From: CAIZGX01 sp039805165
Lineage (GTDB): Bacteria > Bacteroidota > Bacteroidia > Flavobacteriales_D > Sanyastnellaceae
Length of the DNA stretch: 7,295 bases
NCBI GenBank assembly: GCA_039805165.1
Contig: JBDLUS010000222.1
Span: 1-7,295, forward strand
Reading direction: 5' to 3'
Position numbers and translations under genes: made by a program. Under the pieces are notes generated by a model that was given only the letters and a program-made list of their open reading frames with translations, was not told where the DNA came from and searched no databases. Of the stretch, positions 1 through 6,770 are shown in pieces (the stretch's first letter is position 1; every line of letters starts with the position of its first letter).

Positions 1-489
1 CTGCTTGTTTTCAATGGAGCGAACAGACCAGAGGGTTAACAGAAGAAGAAGCGCATTGACATTTCCTAAAAACAATTCGCGTTCGAGCTGATCTCCGAAA
101 AATAAAACCGTAACGATCAAAAAGAACCACACTTCCCTTCCCCATTCATACGACTTGAAAAATGTCAGCTTGAATTCATTCAACAACAAAAGAATAATTC
201 CAGTATTAATCAGATAAAACAAGACAGCAGCCACGTCATACTTCAACAGCGCAAAAGGAAGAAAGGGAACTAAAATCTCCGGAGAGTATTTGTAAAATCC
301 GCTCGACAAACCGAAAGCCTTTCCATACACTTGTTCTCCGTTCAATAGTGCATCGGCAGCGCCGTAATACACATTGAAATCGCTTAATTGAAAGCGATGG
401 TTTACAAAGAGAAGCACGAGGTATAAAACAGGAAGGAGCGCGAACCATCGCGCTCCCTTCCAAAAATATTTAAATTCTTCTTTCAGCAT
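1..489 (-). CDS. GT87 (DUF2029)-like polytopic membrane glycosyltransferase, N-terminal 163 residues, cut by the left edge
   Basis: The reading frame from the ATG at 489 stays open to position 1, giving 163 codons with no stop, so the C-terminal part lies outside the window. The N-terminus has a hydrophobic helix at about residues 14-29, then a polar segment with DFNVYYGAADALLNGEQVY (37-55) and YKYSPE (66-71). This matches the first periplasmic loop of GT87/DUF2029 GT-C glycosyltransferases, where an early Asp (here D37) is typical. Further hydrophobic stretches lie at about 73-104, 121-131 and 141-155; the last includes LGNVNALLLLL, resembling the family's GQxNxLLLLL segment. Members of the family use polyprenyl-phosphate sugars and act outside the cytoplasmic membrane. 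The start lies 3 bases after the upstream stop (TAA GAA ATG), which suggests translational coupling. The acceptor is unknown. A different GT-C family is possible because only the N-terminus is visible. Confidence 0.75.
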   Translation of the reverse strand, partial: MLKEEFKYFWKGARWFALLPVLYLVLLFVNHRFQLSDFNVYYGAADALLNGEQVYGKAFGLSSGFYKYSPEILVPFLPFALLKYDVAAVLFYLINTGIILLLLNEFKLTFFKSYEWGREVWFFLIVTVLFFGDQLERELFLGNVNALLLLLTLWSVRSIENKQ

Positions 490-492
490 TTC

Positions 493-2046
493 TTACTTCA
501 CCATCACACTCACTCGCTCTTGCTTTCCGTTTCTTTTCGTTACATGTAAAACATAGAATCCAGGAGACAAGGTTGAAATGTTCAACACATTCGTTACATT
601 GTTTTCAAGCATTACCAACTTACCTGTTGCATCGAATGCTTTCACTGTTTTCAATTCGTTTACATTCGAGAAGAAAATTTCTTGATCTGCTGGTTGCGGG
701 TATACACTGAAGGTGTTTTCATTCAATTCATTCACTCCAACAACCATTTGTGCAACTGAGCTGTTTAAACAACCGTTGCTAATTCCGGCATAGATAAAGG
801 TTCCATCAGATACAATTCCCGTTACGTCGAAAGAAGGAGCAGTAACACCTTCTAATTCGGTATAGGTAAATCCACCATCTGCAGAAACAAACCAAGACAC
901 CAACCAGCTTGGGTCGTAGTTATCGATGCTTACAATAGAACCATTTTGTGAAATGAACGGCTCATTAGGCATGATTTCAGAAATTGGAAAAGTTCCTAGG
1001 GTGTATTTCGCTGTGAAGCCATCAATGGTTTCTTGAACCAACTTCACGGTGTAGTTTCCTGGAGCAGTATAAGAATAAACATCTGTCGCATTCGCTGGAA
1101 TTGTATTGCCATCGCCCATTTCGTAATAAGCATTAGCCACGTTCATGTTGACTTGCGATTGATTCTCCAAGGTGATTGTTCCGCAGAAAACGGTGTAGTC
1201 TAAATCGGCCTTTACTTGAGAAAGCAGACATTGTTGTGCACCTCTGTCATTTGCTTCTTCCAAGAAGTTCACCGTGCAGAATTGTTGGAATGAATTTCCA
1301 CCTAAGAACACCCAAGAATCCAATGCTGAATCAGAAGCATCTGTTATTGCAAGCGTAATGTGATATGTCTCGCCCACTACCAATCCACCTATTGCTGCAT
1401 TCATTGGCACAGTATACCCGTCACAAAATAAATTTGGAATAAGTAACGTTGAATTATCGTTGTACAAAGTTGCGTTGGTATCTGCGTTAATGGTATTGAT
1501 ACTCACCGGAGTGTTCGTGCCTGGCACAAGAGCAAGGTTCACAGCACCGTTGGTATACGAACCAGCGATTCCCGGACCGCTGACAAAAAAGCCGAAAATA
1601 TCATTGTAAGAAGTTCCTACCCATTCAGGGTATTCAGCAGAACCGAACACAAACTGAAAAGTCATTGAATCCCCTGTAGCGATGAAATCGAAATCAAGTT
1701 GAGCCAAATCGTAAGTGGAAAAACCAGTCAATCCAGATAAATCGGGATTACCCACTGTATTCGGCCAATTTGGGCCTGTCGTGTTATTACCGTTGCTCAC
1801 TGATGTGGCTAATCCTGTCGAAAGGACAAGCCCTTCATCAATACCGAGTGACACAGAATTTCCGTCAGTCAGCCAGCCGAGCTGGGCAGAATCACCAGTA
1901 AATAAAATGTTATTTACGAAGATTCCATTTGCTAAAAACAAATCTTCTACTGCAGAAGTTTGATCTGAAATCGAATCGACATTGAATTGCGCTTGGCTGG
2001 AAAGAGCTGAAGCGGCGAATAAAAGAGAATATAAAAATTTCTTCAT
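493..2046 (-). CDS. Secreted choice-of-anchor L domain protein with PKD-like region and T9SS type A sorting domain
   Basis: This 517-residue protein starts with a Sec signal peptide (MKKFLYSLLFAASALSSQA, likely cleaved near residue 19). Residues about 25-258 match a choice-of-anchor L domain: the signature includes FQFVFGSAEYPEW (130-142), YNDIFGFFVSGPGI (147-160) and ITDASDSALDSWVFL (234-248). Residues about 280-355 look like a PKD-type beta-sandwich (YYEMGDGN near 307-314, then YSYTAPGNYTVKLVQE). A further beta-rich stretch follows at 360-435. Residues about 445-517 form a T9SS type A sorting domain (VYPQPADQEIFFS, KAFDATGKLV, LSPGFYVLHVTK), so the protein should cross the outer membrane through T9SS and be surface-attached or released. 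Cysteines at 208, 257, 273, 288 and 426 could form disulfides. The ligand or role is unknown; adhesion or matrix binding is a guess. It follows msrA after 76 bases. Confidence 0.9.
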   Translation of the reverse strand: MKKFLYSLLFAASALSSQAQFNVDSISDQTSAVEDLFLANGIFVNNILFTGDSAQLGWLTDGNSVSLGIDEGLVLSTGLATSVSNGNNTTGPNWPNTVGNPDLSGLTGFSTYDLAQLDFDFIATGDSMTFQFVFGSAEYPEWVGTSYNDIFGFFVSGPGIAGSYTNGAVNLALVPGTNTPVSINTINADTNATLYNDNSTLLIPNLFCDGYTVPMNAAIGGLVVGETYHITLAITDASDSALDSWVFLGGNSFQQFCTVNFLEEANDRGAQQCLLSQVKADLDYTVFCGTITLENQSQVNMNVANAYYEMGDGNTIPANATDVYSYTAPGNYTVKLVQETIDGFTAKYTLGTFPISEIMPNEPFISQNGSIVSIDNYDPSWLVSWFVSADGGFTYTELEGVTAPSFDVTGIVSDGTFIYAGISNGCLNSSVAQMVVGVNELNENTFSVYPQPADQEIFFSNVNELKTVKAFDATGKLVMLENNVTNVLNISTLSPGFYVLHVTKRNGKQERVSVMVK

Positions 2047-2122
2047 GACTTAGATTTTCCAAAAGACACGTTTGTGCATCAATTGGTTGTCTAAGTTAAG
2101 GCAAATCAGAAAATAGAAAAAA

Positions 2123-2761
2123 CTATTTCGCGAGTTCTCCGAAACGCTTTTTGAATTTCTCCAATTTCGGAGTAATCATAATTCTGCAATAAGGCTGCTC
2201 GCCGTTCAATGCATAATAATCTTGATGGTAATTCTCTGCCTTGTAGAAATTGGTAAATTCCGTTACTTCGGTAACAGCATTAGCGCCCCACTCACCTGTC
2301 TCGTTAATGGCTTGAATGGCATTCATCGCCAACTCTTTTTGCTTTTCGTTGTGATAAAAAATCGCAGAGCGGTATTGTGTTCCTGAATCTGGACCTTGTC
2401 TATTCAATGTGGTCGGGTCGTGCACCACGAAAAAGATTTCAAGCAATTGAGAAAAAGAAACCTTTCTTGGATCGAAAGTAATCTGAACGGCTTCAGCGTG
2501 TCCAGTTGTCTCGTTACATACTTCTTTGTACGATGGGTTCTTGATGAATCCGCCTGCATACCCCGACTCTACTTTCGTTACACCATTTACGTTCGCGTAA
2601 ACCGCTTCCACACACCAGAAACATCCACCTGCAAGGGTGGCTACTTCCAACGAATCGTTCATTTCAACTTTCATAATTTCTCCTTTGGGATTTTCTTTGT
2701 TCGATTGGGCGCAAGAGGCCAAAGCAATCATGAACAAGGGTAAGATTAATTTTAATTTCAT
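2123..2761 (-). CDS. msrA: Lipoprotein peptide-methionine (S)-S-oxide reductase MsrA
   Basis: MsrA reduces the S epimer of methionine sulfoxide in damaged proteins. The catalytic motif GGCFWCVEA has its nucleophilic Cys at residue 47. It is followed by SGYAGG, TGHAEAVQITFDP, GPDSGTQYRSAIFY, NYHQDYY and a late Cys at 192 (QPYCRIMITPKLEKFKK), the usual position of a resolving cysteine. I chose the start at 2761 (212 residues), not the in-frame ATG at 2779, because it gives a clean lipoprotein signal: MKLKLILPLFMIALASC with lipidation at Cys17. The enzyme is therefore probably periplasmic and membrane-tethered. No MsrB domain is fused. The second Cys in the motif (GCFWC instead of the common GCFWG) is an accepted variant in some family members. 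The start lies 32 bases after the stop of the cyclophilin-domain gene, so they are likely co-transcribed and both serve envelope protein upkeep. Confidence 0.95.
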   Translation of the reverse strand: MKLKLILPLFMIALASCAQSNKENPKGEIMKVEMNDSLEVATLAGGCFWCVEAVYANVNGVTKVESGYAGGFIKNPSYKEVCNETTGHAEAVQITFDPRKVSFSQLLEIFFVVHDPTTLNRQGPDSGTQYRSAIFYHNEKQKELAMNAIQAINETGEWGANAVTEVTEFTNFYKAENYHQDYYALNGEQPYCRIMITPKLEKFKKRFGELAK

Positions 2762-2793
2762 CGGAATTTGAGTTTCCATAACTCAACTACAAA

Positions 2794-4725
2794 TTAGAAT
2801 AAATGTTGTTCACGCATGGAACGAATTCGCGTTCCGACTTGAATCTTTTGCAACACTTTCTTTCCTCTAACAACTTCTCCGAATTCGGTGTAGCGTCCGT
2901 TTAAATTCGGTGTATAGGCTAGCGTAATGAACCATTGCGCACTTTCCGTGTGCTTACCCGCACTCGCCATTCCAATATGAAGCGGCGCAAAGTTGTGTCC
3001 CATGAATTCCGAAGAAATCACATAAGGCATTCCACTCATTCCATCTCCGCGTGTGCATCCGGCTTGAACCACGAAATTCGGAACAACGCGATGAAAAGCA
3101 ATGCTGTCGTAGTAATGCTGGTTGCACAATTTCAACAAATTCGCAACACTCTCAGGAGCGTTCATTCCATTGAGTTTAATCACAACCGTTCCCACATCTG
3201 TTTTTAATTTCACCTTACACGATTGATTCTTTTTCCATTCTTTTTCGGAAGGAAAAGGACGCGTTACTTGTTGCATTCTCACCAAAACCTTTTCTTCCAT
3301 CTGTGTGGCGTTGTATGCATCTAAAAGCGCGTTATACGTTTCTACAGTTTCTGTTTTTTGAAACAGCGGAAGGGCTTGTTTAATGCTAGTGCCTAGAAAG
3401 TCATTGCCTTTTACGCGTTCCGCATTTTCCAGAGCCCACGTGGCTAGTAGTGAGATTACACCTGCATCTTGAGAAGTCCACAACACCGCGAACCAACCTG
3501 GAAATAACATTTCATTGTATCTCGGATTGCTCTTCGCGTATTCGAGCACGCATTCGGTAATGGCGTATTGCAAAGCCGGTGGCGCAGTTGGGAAGTCATT
3601 TACAACCAACGTGTCAATGAACAAATAAGAGTTCGACATCTGACGCACCCAGAGTATTCTGTGAAACAAATCTTCTGACTCTGAATATCTATGCATGATG
3701 AAATTCTGCGCATCGGGATGTCCGTTTTCATTCCACACACCGGCCAGCTCTATTTGCTCGCGGCTATTTTCAGGCATGGCACGCAAGACTTCTCGAATCT
3801 GATCAAAATCGAATTGATTGAAATGAATTCCTACGCGCATGTAGTTGAATGCACTTGCTTTCTTTTTTAAGTCGACCCAAAATATATTTGAACTGAAAGT
3901 CGAATCCTTAGCCAGCATAACTTGAATTGCTGGCTCCGCTATTTGCTCGTCTTCGCTGCAAGCTAAATCGTTGAGCAACGTCCACCATTCATAACGACCG
4001 GCTAATCTTCCAAATTGAATACGAACGTATTTCGACTTTTCATTTTCAACCCAACGCCTCACTTTCGATTTGTAGAGCGTGTCGCTCGGTGCATTTCCAG
4101 ATAGAAAAAAATAGTCTGTTCGCGAAAGAACTTGCGCCAAAGCCACTCGCGCTTCCTCTTCCCAATTTAAAATTTCATCACGACTTAAGATGGATTTCAC
4201 AAAATCGCTTTGATTGATTCTCTTATGTGCCGCTAGTGCCAAACATGCGTATTGATTGTGAGGCATTGACGAATTCTTGGCATAAGCATCTTCTAGACGA
4301 ACTCCCAATGAAGCCGTTTCGTGCATTGATTTACCTAATGCTATCCAAGATTCCTTGACTAATTTCTGATTTGGAACATTTAGAATCGTTGTCTGTAAAG
4401 CCTCAATTTGTTGCACATTGGAACCTTCTATTTGTCCAAGTGCATAAGCCGCAGCGGCCATAGTTTCGTAGTGCTTCGTAAGCGTAACCGAATTCCTTAA
4501 ATTGAAAAGCAGAAAGATCAAATCCTGAATATGCTCTGCCTTTCCCCAAGTTGCAGCTTGCTGTGCTGCTCGAAGTTGAATATCGTAATCGGAGGATTTT
4601 AGTCCGTCTGCAAGGGTTGCCCCGCGCGATTCGCTCAGCCGTAAATCGAACTCGTAAATTTTATTTTGAGAAAGAATCGAAGAAGTAAAGAGAAAATACG
4701 CACCTAAAAAAAGAAGGACTCTCAT
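2794..4725 (-). CDS. Exported HEAT-like repeat protein with C-terminal cyclophilin-type peptidyl-prolyl isomerase domain
   Basis: I start this at the ATG at 4725 (643 residues) because it opens directly with a signal peptide (MRVLLFLGAYFLFTSSILSQ). A longer in-frame ATG at 4806 would add 27 polar residues ahead of it and run into the upstream gene. Residues about 30-480 are helical, with Ala/Leu-rich HEAT-like repeats (for example LRAAQQAATWGKAEHIQDLI and MAAAAYALGQIE). Residues about 502-632 are a cyclophilin domain: FHRVVPNFVVQAGCTRGDG carries the Arg (546), Phe (551) and Gln (554) matching R55, F60 and Q63 of human cyclophilin A; AQWFI supplies Gln597 and Phe599; LNGRYTEFGEV has Tyr at the H126 position, and the W121 position is Asn. 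It should act in the periplasm, or on the membrane's outer face, with the repeats as a binding scaffold. The ATG shares its A with the upstream TAA (TAATG), a coupling arrangement. Confidence 0.88.
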   Translation of the reverse strand: MRVLLFLGAYFLFTSSILSQNKIYEFDLRLSESRGATLADGLKSSDYDIQLRAAQQAATWGKAEHIQDLIFLLFNLRNSVTLTKHYETMAAAAYALGQIEGSNVQQIEALQTTILNVPNQKLVKESWIALGKSMHETASLGVRLEDAYAKNSSMPHNQYACLALAAHKRINQSDFVKSILSRDEILNWEEEARVALAQVLSRTDYFFLSGNAPSDTLYKSKVRRWVENEKSKYVRIQFGRLAGRYEWWTLLNDLACSEDEQIAEPAIQVMLAKDSTFSSNIFWVDLKKKASAFNYMRVGIHFNQFDFDQIREVLRAMPENSREQIELAGVWNENGHPDAQNFIMHRYSESEDLFHRILWVRQMSNSYLFIDTLVVNDFPTAPPALQYAITECVLEYAKSNPRYNEMLFPGWFAVLWTSQDAGVISLLATWALENAERVKGNDFLGTSIKQALPLFQKTETVETYNALLDAYNATQMEEKVLVRMQQVTRPFPSEKEWKKNQSCKVKLKTDVGTVVIKLNGMNAPESVANLLKLCNQHYYDSIAFHRVVPNFVVQAGCTRGDGMSGMPYVISSEFMGHNFAPLHIGMASAGKHTESAQWFITLAYTPNLNGRYTEFGEVVRGKKVLQKIQVGTRIRSMREQHLF

Positions 4726-5312
4726 TATTTTTCTACCATTGGAACGGATACGTTCAATTGAAAATACACCATCTCGCTCTCCATTAAATCGAAACGGTAC
4801 GACCACCCTTTTTCTGCTTTTTTCGCAATGGTAAGAAGACCAAGACCAGCACCACCTTTATCGCTCAGACCTTCATTCTTTAGACGTTGGCGAATTTTAG
4901 AACGAAGATCAACTTTGTCAAATTCGGCGAGCATTTCTAATCGACGCATCAAGGCTCTTGCTTCAGAGACTGAAAGCATATTTCCTGTGCAAATTCTGAA
5001 ATAATCTCCCCCCTTTGCAACGACTGCGTATGCATTCATTAAGCCGTTGTCCCCGCGTTGTCCGTGAATTGAAATATTCTGTAACATCTCAACCAAAACA
5101 GTCACCACGCGCTTCGTGGTTTGACGAAGATCTTTTTTGTTAATATCAGTGCAAGAAATTGCTTCAAGAATATGCTCGTTTCTATTTGGAGTAAAATCAC
5201 CGAAGTGAGCGAACACCAACAATTCTGCATTGGAGTCAACCAATACGTCTCCAACTATTTTGTGGTAGTCAGCATGAATATGCTGCAATTGTTTTACTCC
5301 TTGATTTGACAT
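4725..5312 (-). CDS. SiaB-like family protein kinase (DUF6272, GHKL ATPase fold)
   Basis: This 195-residue protein has no signal peptide or membrane segment, so it is cytoplasmic. It shows the ATP-binding boxes of the GHKL fold: an N-box at VEMLQNISIHG (74-84, with Glu75, Asn79 and His83) and a glycine-rich box at DKGGAGLGLLTIAKKA (151-166). The overall length and pattern fit the SiaB family. In Pseudomonas, SiaB is a kinase that phosphorylates the STAS-like SiaC and is opposed by the phosphatase SiaA in a partner-switching pathway controlling a diguanylate cyclase. No siaA, siaC or siaD homologue is visible in this window, so its partner is elsewhere or different. Its gene overlaps the exported cyclophilin-domain gene by one base. 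A plausible TATATTTG promoter box lies 20 bases before its ATG, and inverted repeats sit farther upstream. The family call rests on motif memory; a generic anti-sigma-type kinase is the main alternative. Confidence 0.75.
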   Translation of the reverse strand: MSNQGVKQLQHIHADYHKIVGDVLVDSNAELLVFAHFGDFTPNRNEHILEAISCTDINKKDLRQTTKRVVTVLVEMLQNISIHGQRGDNGLMNAYAVVAKGGDYFRICTGNMLSVSEARALMRRLEMLAEFDKVDLRSKIRQRLKNEGLSDKGGAGLGLLTIAKKAEKGWSYRFDLMESEMVYFQLNVSVPMVEK

Positions 5313-5332
5313 AATTTCCTAAATAGGCATAC

Positions 5333-5340
5333 CAAATATA
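5333..5340 (-). promoter_or_regulatory. Putative Bacteroidota -7 promoter box for the siaB-like operon
   Basis: On the minus strand this reads TATATTTG, a perfect match to the Bacteroidota -7 consensus TAnnTTTG. It ends 20 bases before the ATG at 5312, leaving a short leader. A TTTTG sits about 15 bases upstream, closer than the usual -33 spacing, so the -33 element is uncertain. It would start a transcript covering the kinase, cyclophilin-domain and msrA genes. Confidence 0.5.
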
Positions 5341-5348
5341 AACGAAAA

Positions 5349-5367
5349 AGGTTACCAAAATTAACCT
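5349..5367. repeat. Inverted repeat AGGTTA-N7-TAACCT over the probable -33 region
   Basis: Arms AGGTTA (5349-5354) and TAACCT (5362-5367) are perfectly complementary around a 7-base spacer. They lie just upstream of the TATATTTG box, where a -33 element would sit, as an operator might. No U-tract follows on the minus strand, so it is not a canonical terminator. Confidence 0.45.
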
Positions 5368-5370
5368 AAT

Positions 5371-5400
5371 GTTCATCATAGGTTATGAACACCTGTTCAT
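5371..5400. repeat. Cluster of three GTTCAT half-sites, including the palindrome ATGAACA-CC-TGTTCAT
   Basis: Half-sites are GTTCAT at 5371-5376, ATGAAC at 5385-5390 and GTTCAT at 5395-5400, alternating in direction. The last two form a 16-base dyad with 7-base perfect arms and a 2-base centre. It sits between the metallophosphoesterase stop (5410) and the siaB-like promoter, about 30-60 bases upstream of the -7 box, a common place for an activator or repressor site. The core GAACNNNNGTTC equals that of Gram-positive LexA boxes, which is likely coincidental in this phylum. It could also form a 6-bp RNA hairpin at the end of the upstream gene, but no U-run follows. Confidence 0.5.
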
Positions 5401-5409
5401 GAAACTACA

Positions 5410-6714
5410 TTATGATGAAAAAATTGTCACCAATGTTATTTCAGGAGGCATGCCCACGCGACCAGGAAAACCTAAATATCCGAAGCCTCTGTTCACATAA
5501 AGATACTGACTTCCTTCCTGATACAAACCTCCCCAACGCTTGTAACCAAACCATGGAGAAGGACTCGCTTTAATGTGGAGCATGGGGGCTTCAATGCCGA
5601 ATTGCGCACCATGCGTATGTCCAGAAAATGTTAGGTCAATGTTTTGCTGTGCGAGCACTTGTGCTTCCCAATGACTTGGATCATGTGAGAGCAATACGCT
5701 AAATCTATTTTGCGGCATGTTCGCCATGGCCACATCTAACTTCCCGTGCTTAGAGAAACGGCCCTTTCCCCAGTTTTCAATTCCTATCAATGAAATTTTC
5801 TCGCCTTGCCTTTCCAACTCCACTGTTTCATTCTTCAACAAACGAAAGCCCATGCGATCGTGAACCGATTCCAATTGCAACATATTCTCTGCTAATATCT
5901 GAGCATTCGCAGGATCGTTCGGATCATAGACATATTCGGCATAATCGTGATTCCCTAGAATAGAGAATTTTCCGAGTGGGGCTTGTAGTTGTTTAAAATA
6001 GTCTACCCAAGGTTCTGCCTCTTCTGCGAGATTGTTGACCAAATCGCCCGTGAAGAAGATAACATCTGGATTTAAATCGTTGATTATTTTCAAAGCGGCA
6101 TCAACCTCTTCGAAACTGTTATCCAGAAAACTTCCTAAATGTGCATCGCTTATTTGGACGATTCTTAACCCATTGAATGCCTGAGGTAAATTCGGAAAAA
6201 CAATTGATTCTTCACAAACGCGAAAATCATACTTCCCTTTGAAAATACCGTAGAACGTGGCGCCCATGGTAACGGCGGCAGCTCCCAATCCAACTTGATT
6301 GAAAAACTGAAAGCGCGTCATTTTATCTGACTCTAGTTCTTCGAAATCGGTGTTCTCGTTTTTGGTAAGAAGTCCTCTCAATTTCCGAACGATCCACTTC
6401 CCTACTCGAACTAAATCGTTCATGAAATGAAAAACAAGAAAGACTACTTTCGGAACAAGAGCAATGAAGATAAACCCTGTGACGAAATAAAAGAACTTGA
6501 AATTACTTCCGCGAACTTCTTTTTCTGACCCGATGAATACAATAACAATAAGCACAATGGCCATGATTGAAGGCACCCAAAAGAGACGGCGCCAAAGCTT
6601 TCTCCAGAAATCTGGGTATTTCTCAGTCAATTGCTTTATTCCTTGATAAGAATAAAAATCAATGATCAAAGTGAAAACGGTAAATACCGAAATAAAAAGG
6701 AAAAATTTCGTCAT
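5410..6714 (-). CDS. Membrane-anchored calcineurin-like metallophosphoesterase (YaeI/YkuE-like, COG1408 type)
   Basis: The 434-residue protein has an N-terminal membrane part and a C-terminal phosphoesterase. Hydrophobic segments lie at about 2-20, 46-62, 73-97 and 137-156. The loops after segments 1 and 3 are Lys/Arg-rich (KLWRR; VRKLRG), so by the positive-inside rule they face the cytoplasm and the catalytic domain faces the periplasm. The dinuclear metal motifs are all present: SDAHLG (Asp190, His192), GDLVNN (Asp224), GNHDY (Asn255, His256), LSHDP (His344) and GHTHGAQ (His366, His368). Segment 4 follows TRFQFFNQVGLGAAA, which resembles a twin-arginine signal with one Arg lost. Relatives cleave phosphodiester or pyrophosphate bonds, in some cases lipid A precursors (LpxG); the substrate here is unknown. 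It is divergent from the gene at 6771, with a promoter box nearly abutting its ATG. Confidence 0.88.
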   Translation of the reverse strand: MTKFFLFISVFTVFTLIIDFYSYQGIKQLTEKYPDFWRKLWRRLFWVPSIMAIVLIVIVFIGSEKEVRGSNFKFFYFVTGFIFIALVPKVVFLVFHFMNDLVRVGKWIVRKLRGLLTKNENTDFEELESDKMTRFQFFNQVGLGAAAVTMGATFYGIFKGKYDFRVCEESIVFPNLPQAFNGLRIVQISDAHLGSFLDNSFEEVDAALKIINDLNPDVIFFTGDLVNNLAEEAEPWVDYFKQLQAPLGKFSILGNHDYAEYVYDPNDPANAQILAENMLQLESVHDRMGFRLLKNETVELERQGEKISLIGIENWGKGRFSKHGKLDVAMANMPQNRFSVLLSHDPSHWEAQVLAQQNIDLTFSGHTHGAQFGIEAPMLHIKASPSPWFGYKRWGGLYQEGSQYLYVNRGFGYLGFPGRVGMPPEITLVTIFSS

Positions 6715-6721
6715 TGCGGGG

Positions 6722-6729
6722 CAAAGTTA
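6722..6729 (-). promoter_or_regulatory. Putative -7 promoter box of the metallophosphoesterase gene
   Basis: On the minus strand this reads TAACTTTG, a perfect TAnnTTTG match. Only 7 bases separate it from the ATG at 6714, so the transcript would be leaderless or have a very short leader. No convincing TTG at the -33 position is seen; GTTAC is the nearest candidate. Confidence 0.5.
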
Positions 6730-6748
6730 CTGCGAGCCATAGTAACTT
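6724..6748. repeat. Inverted repeat AAGTTACT-N9-AGTAACTT in the divergent promoter region
   Basis: Arms at 6724-6731 and 6741-6748 are perfectly complementary over 8 bases. The left arm holds the minus-strand TAACTTTG box. The right arm begins a plus-strand TAACTTGC (6743-6750), a weaker -7-like box 20 bases before the TTG start at 6771. The symmetry may simply be two back-to-back promoters, or it may be an operator shared by both genes. Confidence 0.45.
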
Positions 6749-6770
6749 GCGCTCACTTTAGACGAATACT

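Noticed and set aside
236..463. A 75-residue minus-strand open frame
   Set aside because: It lies inside the longer frame from 489, which reads as a GT87-like membrane protein; the 75-residue product is Arg/Cys-rich with no recognisable domain.
1176..1963. Plus-strand open frames at 1176-1358 and 1715-1963
   Set aside because: Both are antisense to the choice-of-anchor L gene and have no domain or signal features.
2048..2096. Inverted repeat ACTTAGA (2048-2054) / TCTAAGT (2090-2096) upstream of the choice-of-anchor L gene
   Set aside because: Arms are only 7 bases with 35 between them in an AT-rich leader; likely chance, and no clear promoter box could be assigned there.
2396..3207. Plus-strand open frames at 2396-2743 and 2935-3207
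   Set aside because: They are antisense to msrA and the cyclophilin-domain gene, with His/Arg-rich compositions typical of shadow frames.
4726..4806. N-terminal extension of the cyclophilin-domain protein to the ATG at 4806
   Set aside because: It would place 27 polar residues before the signal peptide and overlap the kinase gene by 82 bases; the TAATG start at 4725 fits much better.
5121..5309. A 62-residue plus-strand open frame
   Set aside because: It is antisense to the N-terminal half of the siaB-like gene, whose GHKL motifs are clear.
5385..5400. Rho-independent terminator for the metallophosphoesterase gene
   Set aside because: The palindrome can form only a 6-bp stem and no U-run follows on the minus strand.
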